DNA of 9,709 bases from Alphaproteobacteria bacterium (GCA_026400305.1 JAPLPI010000335.1:1-9709); one strand, 5' to 3'; numbered from the stretch's first letter, positions 1 to 8,720 are shown. Notes: generated by a model not told the origin, from the letters alone. Numbers and translations: made by a program.

Positions 1-1
1 C

Positions 2-1030
2 CACGCTGCCATTGTATACAAGCTGGACCGCGCCAAGGGCCGCATGCATTGCGACCATGCTTTCTATGTCGGCGCCACGCCGCAGAATATCGGCGCCCTG
101 GCCGAGCTGGAGCAGATGCCGGGTGTGTGCGGCATCAAGGCTTTCCTGGGTTCCTCCACCGGCACCCTTCTGCTCAATAAATCCGAAGACATTCTGGCCG
201 TGCTCAAGGCTGGCACGCGCCGGGTCGCGGTTCATTCCGAAGACGAAGACCGCTTGATCGCGCGCAAGCACCTTGCCGAGCGCGGCAAGCCAGAGACACA
301 TCCGGTGTGGCGCGACGCGGAAGCCGCGCGCATGTCCACCGAGCGGGTGCTGGGCTTGGCCAGACAGGCGGGCCGCCGCCTGCATGTGCTGCATATCACC
401 ACGGGTGATGAGATTCCGCTGCTGGCGGCGGCCAAGGGTTTTTCCACCGCCGAGACCACGCCGCAGCATCTGACCCTGTCAGCGCCCGAATGCTACGAGC
501 GCCTTGGCACCTATGCCCAGATGAACCCGCCAATCCGCGAGGAACGCCATCGGTTGGCGTTGTGGGACGCGGTGCGCAGCGGCGTGATCGACGTGATCGG
601 TTCCGACCACGCCCCGCATACGCGTGAGGAAAAAAATAAGGTCTATCCCGACACGCCGTCCGGCATGCCTGGTGTGCAGACCCTGGCCACCATTCTTCTG
701 GACCATGTCAACAAGGGCAATCTGACGTTGGAGCGGTTCATCGATCTGACCGCCTCCGGCCCGCAGCGCATCTTCGGCATCGCCGGCAAGGGGCGCATCG
801 TGCTCGGCTATGACGCCGATTTCACCATCGTGGACATGAACCTGACGCGCGAAATCCAGAACAGCTGGATCGCCTCGACCTGCCGCTGGACGCCGTATGA
901 CGGCATGAAGACCAAGGGTTGGCCGGTGGCTACCATCCTGCGCGGGCGCGCCGTGATGCGCGACTTCGCTGCTACCGGCGCTGCCGCGGGACAGCCGGTT
1001 CGCTTCGTGGACACATTGGAACCGGCATGA
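2..1030 (+). CDS. pyrC: Dihydroorotase, class I PyrC-like (5' partial)
   Basis: Cyclises N-carbamoyl-aspartate to dihydroorotate in de novo pyrimidine synthesis, in the cytoplasm. The reading frame is open from base 2, so the start and roughly the first hundred residues, including the HxH zinc pair of the amidohydrolase fold, lie outside the window; the ATG at 44 is internal. Visible landmarks are KAFLGSSTG (the lysine at 137-139 is the expected carboxylated metal bridge), AVHSEDED and LHVLHITT (metal-ligand histidines), GSDHAPH (catalytic Asp) and the SGMPGVQT stretch typical of class I enzymes. The C-terminus has the usual amidohydrolase ending with GYDADFTIVD. Its stop overlaps the next gene's ATG as ATGA, implying an operon with translational coupling. 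The family also contains allantoinases and hydantoinases, but the overall match is to dihydroorotase. Confidence 0.93.
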   Translation, partial: HAAIVYKLDRAKGRMHCDHAFYVGATPQNIGALAELEQMPGVCGIKAFLGSSTGTLLLNKSEDILAVLKAGTRRVAVHSEDEDRLIARKHLAERGKPETHPVWRDAEAARMSTERVLGLARQAGRRLHVLHITTGDEIPLLAAAKGFSTAETTPQHLTLSAPECYERLGTYAQMNPPIREERHRLALWDAVRSGVIDVIGSDHAPHTREEKNKVYPDTPSGMPGVQTLATILLDHVNKGNLTLERFIDLTASGPQRIFGIAGKGRIVLGYDADFTIVDMNLTREIQNSWIASTCRWTPYDGMKTKGWPVATILRGRAVMRDFAATGAAAGQPVRFVDTLEPA

Positions 1031-1701
1031 CCAACCTGTACCTGATCCTGTCGGGGATGGTCATGGGGCTGGTCGCCGCCGTGCCGATCGGCCCGGTCAA
1101 TTTGATCTGCATTCGCCGAAGCTTTGCCTTCGGCCCGGTCAACGGTTTTGCCTCGGGGCTGGGTGCGGCGCTGGGCGATGGGTTGTTCGCCGCCATCATG
1201 GGCTTCGGCCTGACCTGGATCGCCCAGATGATCGAAGGCTATGCCCAGCTCATTGAGCTGATCGGCGGCGCGCTGATGGTATGGATGGGCTACAAGACTT
1301 TTGTCTCGCCCCCCTTTCCCCGAAACGTGAATGACATGGCTGATAAGGAAGGCACCAATCTTTTCCGCGCCATCCTTTCGACCTTTGTCCTGACCGTAAC
1401 CAATCCGGTCACGCTCCTGTCCTTCGGCGTCATGTTCGCCGGGCTTGGTGGGCTGGTAGGCGGCGCCGGCAGTTTCAACGATGCCAGTCTTGTGGTCGCC
1501 GGTGTTGTTGGCGGTTCGGCGGGCTGGTGGCTGGCCCTGACCACCGTGATCGGGCTGTTCCATACCAAGATCGACGAAAGGGCCATGCGGATCATCAACC
1601 GGACCTGCGGGGTTCTAGTCATGGTCTGCGGCCTGGCCGTTCTGGTACGTCTGGCCTTGATTTATGTGGCTCCGGGCGTGCTCGGTATGCCGCTGCGGTA
1701 A
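1027..1701 (+). CDS. LysE/RhtB-family transporter
   Basis: A 224-residue inner-membrane protein of the LysE/ArgO/RhtB superfamily, which usually exports amino acids or related small molecules; the substrate cannot be told. The ATG at 1027 overlaps the dihydroorotase stop by 4 bases and gives a protein of family length; an upstream in-frame start at 919 would lie inside the previous gene and is rejected. Hydrophobic segments lie near residues 2-25, 40-62, 72-92, 113-145, 153-178 and 193-216. The signature PIGPVNL is at residues 20-26, and a second conserved half-motif TNPVTLLSF at 125-133, as expected for this fold. The loop at about residues 94-112 is charged. Coupling to a pyrimidine gene is probably only positional. 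A weak GGAA precedes the start. Confidence 0.9.
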   Translation: MTNLYLILSGMVMGLVAAVPIGPVNLICIRRSFAFGPVNGFASGLGAALGDGLFAAIMGFGLTWIAQMIEGYAQLIELIGGALMVWMGYKTFVSPPFPRNVNDMADKEGTNLFRAILSTFVLTVTNPVTLLSFGVMFAGLGGLVGGAGSFNDASLVVAGVVGGSAGWWLALTTVIGLFHTKIDERAMRIINRTCGVLVMVCGLAVLVRLALIYVAPGVLGMPLR

Positions 1702-1721
1702 AGCCGGTCAAAGGCTTTTTT
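1700..1721 (+). terminator. Probable intrinsic terminator after the LysE-family gene
   Basis: AAAGCC (1700-1705) and GGCTTT (1713-1718) form a 6-bp stem with a 7-base loop, followed by a run of six T (1716-1721). The stem starts on the last bases of the stop codon. It is short but T-rich and lies between two + strand transcription units. Confidence 0.5.
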
Positions 1722-1751
1722 CCAGAAAGCCGGGGTTTATTGGTTTCCAGC

Positions 1752-1781
1752 TTGGGGATCGCAAGGCCTCCGCGCTAGGAT
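1752..1781 (+). promoter_or_regulatory. Candidate sigma-70-like promoter for the FKBP-glucan synthase unit
   Basis: TTGGGG (1752-1757) and TAGGAT (1776-1781) are spaced 18 bases apart, 21 bases upstream of the FKBP start. Each box matches the consensus only in part, so this is tentative. It fits the position between the terminator at 1700-1721 and the ribosome-binding site GGAGAG at 1793-1798. Confidence 0.3.
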
Positions 1782-1802
1782 AGACGTCCTTCGGAGAGTG
1801 TC

Positions 1803-2378
1803 ATGAAGCGTATTTTCGTCGTCCTTACTCCAATCCTGGCACTTATTGTGCCCCTGGTGTTGCCCGCGTCCGCCCTGGCCCAGCCGGCGCCCACCACCGT
1901 CCTGGCCGCGCCCGCGGGCGATACGCTGAGCATCGAGAACAACCAGCGCTACCTGGCCGAGAATGCCAAGCGCAAGGGCGTTATCGTACGTCCCAGCGGT
2001 CTTCAGTTCCGCATCATTCAGAACGGCTATGGCAAGCGGCCCACCTCCACCGACACGGTGAAGGTCTATTATACCGGAACCCTGATCAATCATGTGATCT
2101 TCGACGGCACCTCGCCGGGGCTGCCGGCTTCATTCAAACTCAACAGCGTGATCCCCGGCTGGATCGAGGCCATGCAGCTGATGCGCGAAGGCGATCACTG
2201 GCTTCTGACCATTCCGCCAAACCTGGGCTATGGCGTGCGCGGCTCGCCCGACGGCGGCAAGGCCGTTCCGCCCAATCAGGTCCTGATCTTCGACATCAAG
2301 CTTCTGGAGACCACGCCCGCGGCTAGGCGAGGTGAGAAGGGCTACATTCCCGATTCCAGCGAAAAGGAAGATCAGTAA
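1803..2378 (+). CDS. Secreted FKBP-type peptidyl-prolyl cis-trans isomerase
   Basis: A 191-residue prolyl isomerase that probably helps fold proteins in the periplasm. The start is clear: ATG 4 bases after GGAGAG (1793-1798). Residues 1-26 form a signal peptide (KR, a long hydrophobic core, then ALA before QP); the lack of a lipobox cysteine suggests a soluble or loosely held protein. A short helical linker of about residues 40-60 (NNQRYLAENAKRKGV) resembles the dimerisation tail of Mip/FkpA-type FKBPs, though shorter. The FKBP domain spans about 62-170, with VYYTGTL (88-94), FDGT (100-103), SVIPGW (115-120), a GYG loop (142-144) and a closing FDIKLLE strand. The C-terminal 20 residues are charged. 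The next gene begins 5 bases after the stop, so the two are almost certainly co-transcribed. Confidence 0.92.
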   Translation: MKRIFVVLTPILALIVPLVLPASALAQPAPTTVLAAPAGDTLSIENNQRYLAENAKRKGVIVRPSGLQFRIIQNGYGKRPTSTDTVKVYYTGTLINHVIFDGTSPGLPASFKLNSVIPGWIEAMQLMREGDHWLLTIPPNLGYGVRGSPDGGKAVPPNQVLIFDIKLLETTPAARRGEKGYIPDSSEKEDQ

Positions 2379-2383
2379 CGCGC

Positions 2384-5026
2384 GTGCGCGAATATCTTTC
2401 GCGGCTGTGGACGGCGCGTCACCTGGGCGGCGGCAAGCTGCGAATCGCGGTGGCGCTTGCGATGGTGGTCGGCGCCAGCGTTTTGTTCTGGACCAGCCGC
2501 GACTATAGCGTAACGGCACCGGAGTGGGACGGGCAGGTGCGCGGCATCGCTTACAGTCCCAGCCATAAATTCAGCATCTGGGATACTAGGAACGTCACGC
2601 CGGAGCATATCAGTCGCGATCTTGAGCAGCTGTCGCACATCACCAACCGCATCCGCACCTATACGGTGGATGGCGGCATGGACAAGGTGCCTGAGATCGC
2701 GCGCCGCTACGGCATGACCGTGTCGTTGGGCATCTGGATCAGCCCGGACATGGAAAAGAACGAGCAGCAGATCCAGCTCGCCATTCGTACCGCGCGGGCC
2801 AACCGGCGCACCATCGACAGGGTGATTGTGGGCAACGAGACCCAGCTATTTGGCTATGTTTCGCCCGACCAGCTCAATGCCTACATTCTGCGGGTGCGTT
2901 CGGCCCTGCCGGCCCGCATCAAGATCACGACCGCCGAACCCTGGTCCACCTGGATGCTGACGCCGGAGATCGGCAAGTATGTCGATGTGATCTTCGTCCA
3001 TCTGCTGCCGTATTGGGAAAATGTTGATATCCGCGGCAGCCTGAAATCCACGCAGGGTTTCTACAATCACATTCAAGCGGAGTTTCCCGACAAGCAGATC
3101 GTAGTGGGCGAGGCGGGCTGGCCCTCGGAAGGGCGCACCCATGGCCGCGCCGATGCTTCCGCCGCTAATGAAGGCTGGTTCATCCGTGGTTTTGTGCAAT
3201 TCGCGCAGGAAAAAGGCTGGGACTATTACCTGCTCGAAGCCTATGACCAGCCTTGGAAGGACGCCAATGAAGGCGTGGCGGGGCGCTATTGGGGCCTGTT
3301 CGACGCCACCGGCAATCCGAAATTTCCCTTCACCGGACTGATCCGCAATTTCCCCGAATGGCGCCTGTATGCGCTGATGGCGGCGGTGCTGAGCTTGCTG
3401 TTGGGCTTGCTGGTGCTGGGGCGCATGCCGCGCGTGCGCCAGACCGGCTATCTGGTGATGGGCGGCATGATTGTGCTGGTCTCCACTGGCCTTTTGGCGC
3501 TGATCGACGCCACCGCCCTGGAGTATGTCGCGCCCACCGACATCGGTGCCATGATCGCCATGTCGCCTTTAGTGATCCTGGCCTGCGCCGTGATCCTGAC
3601 CGAAGGCATCGAGATGGCCGCCAGCCTGTGGCGGGTCGATCGCCGGGTGGTGAAGGTGGGAATTACCGAAAAAAGTCCGCGCGTATCCATCCACCTGCCC
3701 ACCTACAACGAGCCGCCGCAGATGGTGATTAGCACTTTGAACGCGCTGGCGCGGCTGGACTATGACAATTTCGAAGTAATCCTGCTGGACAACAACACCA
3801 CCGATCCGGAGATCTGGCGTCCGGTGGAAGCCCATTTCCGCACCTTAGGGCCACGCTTTCGCTTCTTACATGTCGAAGGCCTGAAAGGCTTCAAGGGCGG
3901 GGCGCTGAACCGCGCTTTGGCGCTGACCGATCCGGACGCGAAGTATGTCGCGGTGATCGACAGCGATTACCAGGTGCAGCCCTTTTGGCTGCGCCTGGTA
4001 ATTCCCTATTTCGCATCTCCCGGCGTGGCGCTCGTGCAGGGGCCACAGGATTACCGCGACGCGCATGAAAGCCGCTTCAAGGCCATGGCCTATGAGGAAT
4101 ATCGCGGCTTCTTCCATATCGGCATGGTGGAACGCAACGAGCATAACGCCATCATACAGCACGGCACCATGACCATCGTCGCCAAAGACGCGCTGGAGGA
4201 AGTGGATGGGTGGAGTGAATGGTGCATCACCGAGGATACCGAGCTGGGGCTCAAGCTGTTCGAGGCCGGCTATGAGGCCGTCTATGTGCCGCAAAGCATG
4301 GGCTCTGGCCTGATGCCGGATACGTTGGAAGCCTTCATGACCCAGCGCTATCGCTGGGTCTATGGCGCTATGCAAATGCTCAAGCGTCATGCCAGGCCGA
4401 TCTTCACCGGCGGCTCGGCTCTGTCTTGGCCACAGCGCTACCAGTTCGTCTCCGGTTGGCTGCCCTGGATCTCGGATGGCCTCGGCATGGTCGTGACCCT
4501 GATGGCCATCGTCTGGACGTTGCTGATGTGGGTGATGCCCAGCATCATCGACGTGCCGATGCCGGCCCTGTCGGCCGCGGCCATGGCGCTGTTCGCCACC
4601 AAGCTGTTCAAGACCTTGCTGCTCTATCCGCCCAAGGTGCGGTCCGGTTTCAAGGGCGCTGTCGTCGCGTCAGTGGCGGGCCTGGCGCTCACCCATACGG
4701 TTGGCAAGGCCGTGTGGACGGGGCTGCTGACCTCTAGCAAGCCGTTCCTGCGCACTCCAAAGTGTGCCGACTCCGCCCGCTTCACCCAGGTGCTACGCGT
4801 CTGCTGGCAGGAAGCCACACTCCTGACCTTACTAACATTGGCGATGATCTCGATGGGTTTTGATCGCGGTTTCCAGGATCCGGCCGTGATGCTGTGGATG
4901 GTGATGCTGGGTGTCCAGGCGCTGCCCTATGCCGCTACCATTGTGACGGCACGAATCTCGGCGCGCTCCAACCGCACCCCGGGCGCGGTGGCCGATGGCG
5001 CCGGCAGCCTATCTCAAGCGGCCTAG
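2384..5026 (+). CDS. ndvB: NdvB-like beta-glucan synthase: GH17-like domain fused to GT2 glycosyltransferase
   Basis: An 880-residue inner-membrane enzyme. The GTG start is chosen because it lies 5 bases after the FKBP stop and gives a basic tail before the first membrane helix (about 19-36); AAGGAAG at 2364-2370 is a distant ribosome-binding site. Residues 50-318 are a GH17-like domain with VGNE (149-152; E152 likely acid/base) and GEAGWPSEG (242-250; E243 likely nucleophile). It lies between helix 1 and helices at about 327-347, 355-376 and 386-406, hence probably periplasmic. Residues 432-675 are a GT2 domain with LLDNN (D469), DSD (526-528), TED (616-618; D618 likely catalytic base) and QRYRW (654-658), the processive beta-glycan synthase signature. 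About five more helices follow. This layout matches NdvB-type beta-1,3-glucan synthases, where GT2 elongates glucan from UDP-glucose and GH17 transglycosylates it. Linkage and product are inferred. It ends in tandem TAG TAG. Confidence 0.88.
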   Translation: MREYLSRLWTARHLGGGKLRIAVALAMVVGASVLFWTSRDYSVTAPEWDGQVRGIAYSPSHKFSIWDTRNVTPEHISRDLEQLSHITNRIRTYTVDGGMDKVPEIARRYGMTVSLGIWISPDMEKNEQQIQLAIRTARANRRTIDRVIVGNETQLFGYVSPDQLNAYILRVRSALPARIKITTAEPWSTWMLTPEIGKYVDVIFVHLLPYWENVDIRGSLKSTQGFYNHIQAEFPDKQIVVGEAGWPSEGRTHGRADASAANEGWFIRGFVQFAQEKGWDYYLLEAYDQPWKDANEGVAGRYWGLFDATGNPKFPFTGLIRNFPEWRLYALMAAVLSLLLGLLVLGRMPRVRQTGYLVMGGMIVLVSTGLLALIDATALEYVAPTDIGAMIAMSPLVILACAVILTEGIEMAASLWRVDRRVVKVGITEKSPRVSIHLPTYNEPPQMVISTLNALARLDYDNFEVILLDNNTTDPEIWRPVEAHFRTLGPRFRFLHVEGLKGFKGGALNRALALTDPDAKYVAVIDSDYQVQPFWLRLVIPYFASPGVALVQGPQDYRDAHESRFKAMAYEEYRGFFHIGMVERNEHNAIIQHGTMTIVAKDALEEVDGWSEWCITEDTELGLKLFEAGYEAVYVPQSMGSGLMPDTLEAFMTQRYRWVYGAMQMLKRHARPIFTGGSALSWPQRYQFVSGWLPWISDGLGMVVTLMAIVWTLLMWVMPSIIDVPMPALSAAAMALFATKLFKTLLLYPPKVRSGFKGAVVASVAGLALTHTVGKAVWTGLLTSSKPFLRTPKCADSARFTQVLRVCWQEATLLTLLTLAMISMGFDRGFQDPAVMLWMVMLGVQALPYAATIVTARISARSNRTPGAVADGAGSLSQAA

Positions 5027-5030
5027 TAGC

Positions 5031-5240
5031 AGAGAAAAACTGGCCTACAATCGGGAAGTTTCCGCCCTGATGTCGCTCCTGCTGACCCTGTTCGTACTGT
5101 ATTGACTGCCGACCATCATCGCGGTGATGCGCCATGCGCCCTCGGCGCTGGGTGTGGCGGCGCTGGATTTTTTATGGCTGGACGGTGATCGGCTGCTTCA
5201 TGGCGGTGGTCTGGGCGCTGGCCGCCCATTCCGGCCTGCA
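5031..5240 (+). pseudogene. Broken superinfection-immunity-like small membrane protein
   Basis: From ATG 5070 the frame reads MSLLLTLFVLY, then TGA (5103-5105), then LPTIIAVMRHAPSALG and ALDF. After a run of six T (5168-5173) the homology continues one frame over as FYGWTVIGCFMAVVWAL. Joined, this is the pattern of the superinfection immunity protein family (about 60-100 residues; lYxLPTIIAxxR, then LNxxxGWTxIGW, then VWAL). One T too many in the T run restores the frame, and TGA would be TGG (Trp). The family's second Trp after GWTxIG is Cys here. The region upstream of 5070 is open back to the synthase stop (5027). An alternative for the last segment alone is the N-terminus of an MFS transporter (WIFYGWTVIG), but that does not explain the first part. 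No function is expected in this state. Confidence 0.55.
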
Positions 5241-5455
5241 AGCGGGCACGCGGAACTCAGGTTATGGGTTTCTGCTGGCACGAAGTAGGGCGGACTATGG
5301 CCCGGATGAGGGACTGCCCTCAATCATGGGCCCGGCGCTGGCGATCGGGGGACCCTTTTGCTGTTTCAGTTGGTGCTGCGGTCCGGAATCGCGTTCTGAG
5401 CTACAAAAGCGCATAATGATTCCCAGTGGCGCCTTTGAGGCGCGCCTTTATTATT
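5241..5455. other. Low-information stretch between the broken gene and the small-gene pair
   Basis: One + frame stays open from the broken gene to 5484, but its composition is not protein-like and no family is recognised. The stretch may be degraded sequence of the same or another lost gene. The only structure seen is the short hairpin at 5429-5443. Confidence 0.4.
5429..5452 (+). terminator. Weak terminator-like hairpin
   Basis: GCGCCT (5429-5434) and AGGCGC (5438-5443) pair perfectly around a 3-base loop, followed after GCC by TTTATTATT. The tail is T/A-rich but not a pure T run. If real, it separates the synthase transcript from the small-gene pair and rules out the GTG at 5426 as a start. 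Confidence 0.3.
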
Positions 5456-5467
5456 GTGGCGGGTACC

Positions 5468-5662
5468 TTGGAAGAACGGCCTAGTGTTATCGAAAGAGCG
5501 TTTCAGATCGCCAAAAGCGGAGCTGTCAGCACTGTCGCTGAACTGACTGCGAAATTGATGGCGGAAGGCTATGCCAATGCCGGGCAAATCCTGGCGGGGC
5601 GTTCACTCTCCCTCCAGGTGACCCGCATGATCGTGGAAACGCGAACGTCAGCGCATCTCTGA
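5468..5662 (+). CDS. Small conserved alphaproteobacterial protein (hypothetical)
   Basis: A 64-residue soluble protein if begun at TTG 5468; GTG 5456 (68 residues) is the other candidate. TTG 5468 is preferred because EERPSVIERAFQIAKSG then sits at the very N-terminus, as I recall it in small alphaproteobacterial proteins of this kind. The pattern is VIERAFxxAKSG, then a predicted helix (VAELTAKLMAEGYANA), then LAGRSLSLQVTRMI. It reads like a compact helical domain that could bind DNA or protein, but no function is known to me. The ribosome-binding site is poor (GGCGGG just upstream). Only one base separates its stop from the next start, so the two are probably a bicistron. Confidence 0.6.
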   Translation: MEERPSVIERAFQIAKSGAVSTVAELTAKLMAEGYANAGQILAGRSLSLQVTRMIVETRTSAHL

Positions 5663-5663
5663 C

Positions 5664-5912
5664 ATGGCCCGCCTGACAAGCTATCTGGTGCAATCCTTCG
5701 TTGCGGGGCGCGGTTCCGCCCTCAAGGCCGACAAGCCCATGGCCTGCAAATCCGCCGAGGAGGCGCAGCGAAAGGCCGCACGGATGGCGTCCTCCAAGCT
5801 GGGGGTGGTGGCCTATTCGACCAGCGGAGACGCGGAACTGGGCGATTACGACGACGAACCGGTCTATATCTTCAAAACAGGTCGGTTGCCGGCCCAGTTT
5901 GAAGAGCAATAA
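5664..5912 (+). CDS. Small conserved hypothetical protein
   Basis: An 82-residue, soluble, mixed-charge protein with no signal peptide or membrane segment. The ATG follows the previous stop by one base, so translation is likely coupled; no strong ribosome-binding site is visible. Features are LVQSFVAGRGSALKADKP near the N-terminus, a helix ACKSAEEAQRKAARMA (28-43), a hydrophobic strand GVVAYSTSGD, an acidic cluster ELGDYDDEP (58-66) and a C-terminal GRLPAQF. The alternating strand-helix-strand pattern and balanced composition suggest a real folded protein of a family common in alphaproteobacteria. I do not know a function and assign none. Confidence 0.75.
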   Translation: MARLTSYLVQSFVAGRGSALKADKPMACKSAEEAQRKAARMASSKLGVVAYSTSGDAELGDYDDEPVYIFKTGRLPAQFEEQ

Positions 5913-6099
5913 GTCCGCTATTTTCGCTTGCAGGCTTTTTTTCGGCTTTGGATGCTGCGCCGAACGGCGTCGCTGTAACATCCTTATCCTTGACCTTCAC
6001 CTTGCTCTGCTTGGGCTCCTTCTCGCGGTTGCCTTAGCTAATTTCATGCACTCCTTCCAATGGACCGGCACAAAGCCTGACTGATGTTCGTTCTGCCGG
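5913..6099. other. Convergent intergenic region, no gene supported
   Basis: This lies between the + strand small gene and the minus-strand glycosyltransferase scrap. A run of seven T (about 5935-5942) occurs without a good stem before it. A minus-strand stretch at about 5872-6033 is open and lysine-rich but has no ATG and no recognised family. No clear terminator or promoter is seen. Confidence 0.5.
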
Positions 6100-6290
6100 T
6101 TAGGCGACGACCAGTCCGTCCGCCGCGACTTTTGTCGTGTGGCGCAGGGGTTTGATTGCTTCGGCCGCCAGCAGATGCTGTTCCAGCCTGGCAAAGGTCT
6201 CGGTATCGACGCTCTCATCGAACTTGCGAGCGAAAAAGGGGGGGCTGGCCATCAGCATGGCGACATCCTCGCGCTGGAATGTCCGGGGGG
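6100..6290 (-). pseudogene. C-terminal fragment of a core-2/I-branching (GT14-like) glycosyltransferase
   Basis: Read on the minus strand from about 6290 to the TAA at 6102-6100, the frame gives PRTFQREDVAMLMASP, then FFARKFDESVD, then a helix ETFARLEQHLLAAEA and a C-terminal tail. The FARKFD..VD element followed by a Leu-rich helix is the typical C-terminal end of bacterial beta-1,6-N-acetylglucosaminyltransferase-like (core-2/I-branching) proteins. Only about 60 residues remain; the catalytic part is absent, because upstream sequence is replaced within about 40 bases by the stop of the FAD oxidase gene. A short run of C on this strand (6285-6290) marks where family resemblance begins. A free-standing 60-residue product is unlikely. 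Confidence 0.45.
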
Positions 6291-6329
6291 CGCAGCTTGA
6301 TGTCGCCTTCAGGCACCGACACGGAAAAA

Positions 6330-7750
6330 TCAGAGCCGCAGCACCGGCGGGATGACTTTGCCGGGATTGAGAATGTTCTTCGGATCGAACGCTGTCTTCA
6401 GGGCGCGCATGGCGTCCAGCTCTTCGTGGCTCTTGTAGCGGGGCAGGCTGCCGACCTTCATCACCCCGATGCCATGCTCGGCGCTGATCGAGCCGCAGAA
6501 TTCCTTGACGATGTCATGCACCGTTTGCTGCACCTCGTCCCACCGCGCTAGGAACTCCGGATCATGGCCCGCACCCGGCGCATTGAAATTGAAATGGATA
6601 TTGCCATCGCCGAGATGGCCGAAGCTGACGGGCCGGGCGCCGGGCACGATGGCGCGCACAGCCAGCGTCGCCTTGGCCAGAAAGGCTGGGATCGCCGCCA
6701 CCGGCACGGCGATGTCATGTTTGATGGACGCGCCCTCGCGCTTCTGCGCTTCGGAAATGCTTTCCCGCAGCTTCCACAGCGCCGCCGCCTGGCTGGCACT
6801 TGAGGACACTACCGCGTCGCTCACCAACCCGGCGGTGACGGCGGCGGACAAACCATCTTCGAAACTAGCTTCCAGATTGGCGTGACGTCCGCCGGTGGCC
6901 TCGATCAGCACATACCAGGGTGAAGGCGCAGCCAGCGGATCGCGCGTACCCTCGATATGCCGGGTGACGAATTCCAGCGCGATGCGCGGCATCAACTCGA
7001 ACGCCGACAGCATGCCGCCTATCTGGGCCTGCATCGCGCCCAGCAGCTTCACGGCATCGGCGGGCGAGGGGACGGCCGCAAGGGCGGTCATGCTGGTATC
7101 AGGCCTGGGAAACAGCTTTAGGGTCGCGGCGGTTATGAAGCCCAAGGTGCCTTCGCTACCGATAAAGACCTGTTTGAGGTCATAGCCGCTATTGTCTTTG
7201 GCTAGGGCCCGCAGCATGTCCAGCACCGTGCCGTCCGGCAGAACCACTTCCAGTCCCAGCACCAGTGCGCGGGTCATGCCATAGCGCAGCACATGGGTCC
7301 CGCCGGCATTGGTGGCGATGTTGCCGCCGATGCTGCAACTTCCTTCGGAAGCTAAGCTGAGAGGAAACATCAAGTTCCGCTCGGCAGCCTGATGTTGGAC
7401 CTCGGCCAGTGTGACACCGGATTCGACCGTCAAGGTCATGCCGCTCTCGTCGATGCTGCGAACCTTGTTGAGGCGCTTGGTGGACAGAAGTGCTTCGCCG
7501 TTGAACGGAATCTGGCCGCCGACCAAACCGGTGTTTCCGCCCTGCGGAACGACCGCGGTGCCGGTCTCGTGGCATATCCGCAAGGCTGCGGAGACTTGGC
7601 TTGCGCTATCCGGTTTCAGCAGGATCGGAGAATTGCCATGATATTTTCCGCGCCATTCTTCCAGGTGCGGCGCGATTTCACCTAAGTCTGTGGAAAAGCC
7701 CTTCTCGCCGACCGCGTCCTTGAGGCGGATCAACACCGACTCTGGCACGC

Positions 7751-7754
<4 letters not shown>
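6330..7754 (-). CDS. FAD-linked oxidase, D-2-hydroxyglutarate/D-lactate dehydrogenase family
   Basis: A 474-residue cytoplasmic flavoenzyme oxidising a D-2-hydroxy acid; substrate undetermined (D-2-hydroxyglutarate or D-lactate most likely). The N-terminal FAD-binding domain (about 40-220) has PQGGNTGLVGG (70-80), SLASEGSCSIGGNIATNAGG (133-152) and FIGSEGTLG (197-205). The C-terminal oxidase domain carries GHLGDGNIH (379-387; H380 and H387 likely metal ligands), SAEHGIG (424-430; E426) and FDPKNILNPGK (456-466), all intact, and the length is normal. The ATG overlaps the stop of the upstream Sua5-like gene as ATGA, so translation probably depends on coupling to that gene. Damage in Sua5 may therefore lower its expression: a frameshifted ribosome would stop well before the overlap. 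Confidence 0.92.
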
Positions 7755-8684
<930 letters not shown>

Positions 8685-8720
8685 TTAAACCTCCATGTCG
8701 AGGGCACGCGTAAAAGTACC

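Noticed and set aside
919..1026. Upstream in-frame start extending the LysE-family protein by 36 residues
   Set aside because: The added residues are Arg-rich shadow of dihydroorotase; the ATGA overlap start at 1027 gives a normal family N-terminus with the first membrane helix.
808..1563. Long minus-strand open frame antisense to dihydroorotase and the LysE-family gene
   Set aside because: Composition is charged, His/Gln-rich and low in hydrophobic residues, a typical high-GC antisense artefact; both + strand genes have clear family motifs.
3866..4390. Minus-strand open frame inside the glucan synthase GT2 domain
   Set aside because: It is antisense to the conserved catalytic motifs (DSD, TED, QRYRW), has no family resemblance, and follows third-position GC bias of the real gene.
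5413..5418. ATAATG as a -10 box for the small-gene pair
   Set aside because: No acceptable -35 element lies 16-18 bases upstream, so it was not annotated.
5134..5484. Intact 116-residue protein, or the N-terminus of an MFS transporter
   Set aside because: FYGWTVIG resembles some MFS N-termini, but the preceding LPTIIAVMRHAP stretch in the other frame fits a superinfection-immunity protein as one unit, and the downstream translation has no membrane pattern.
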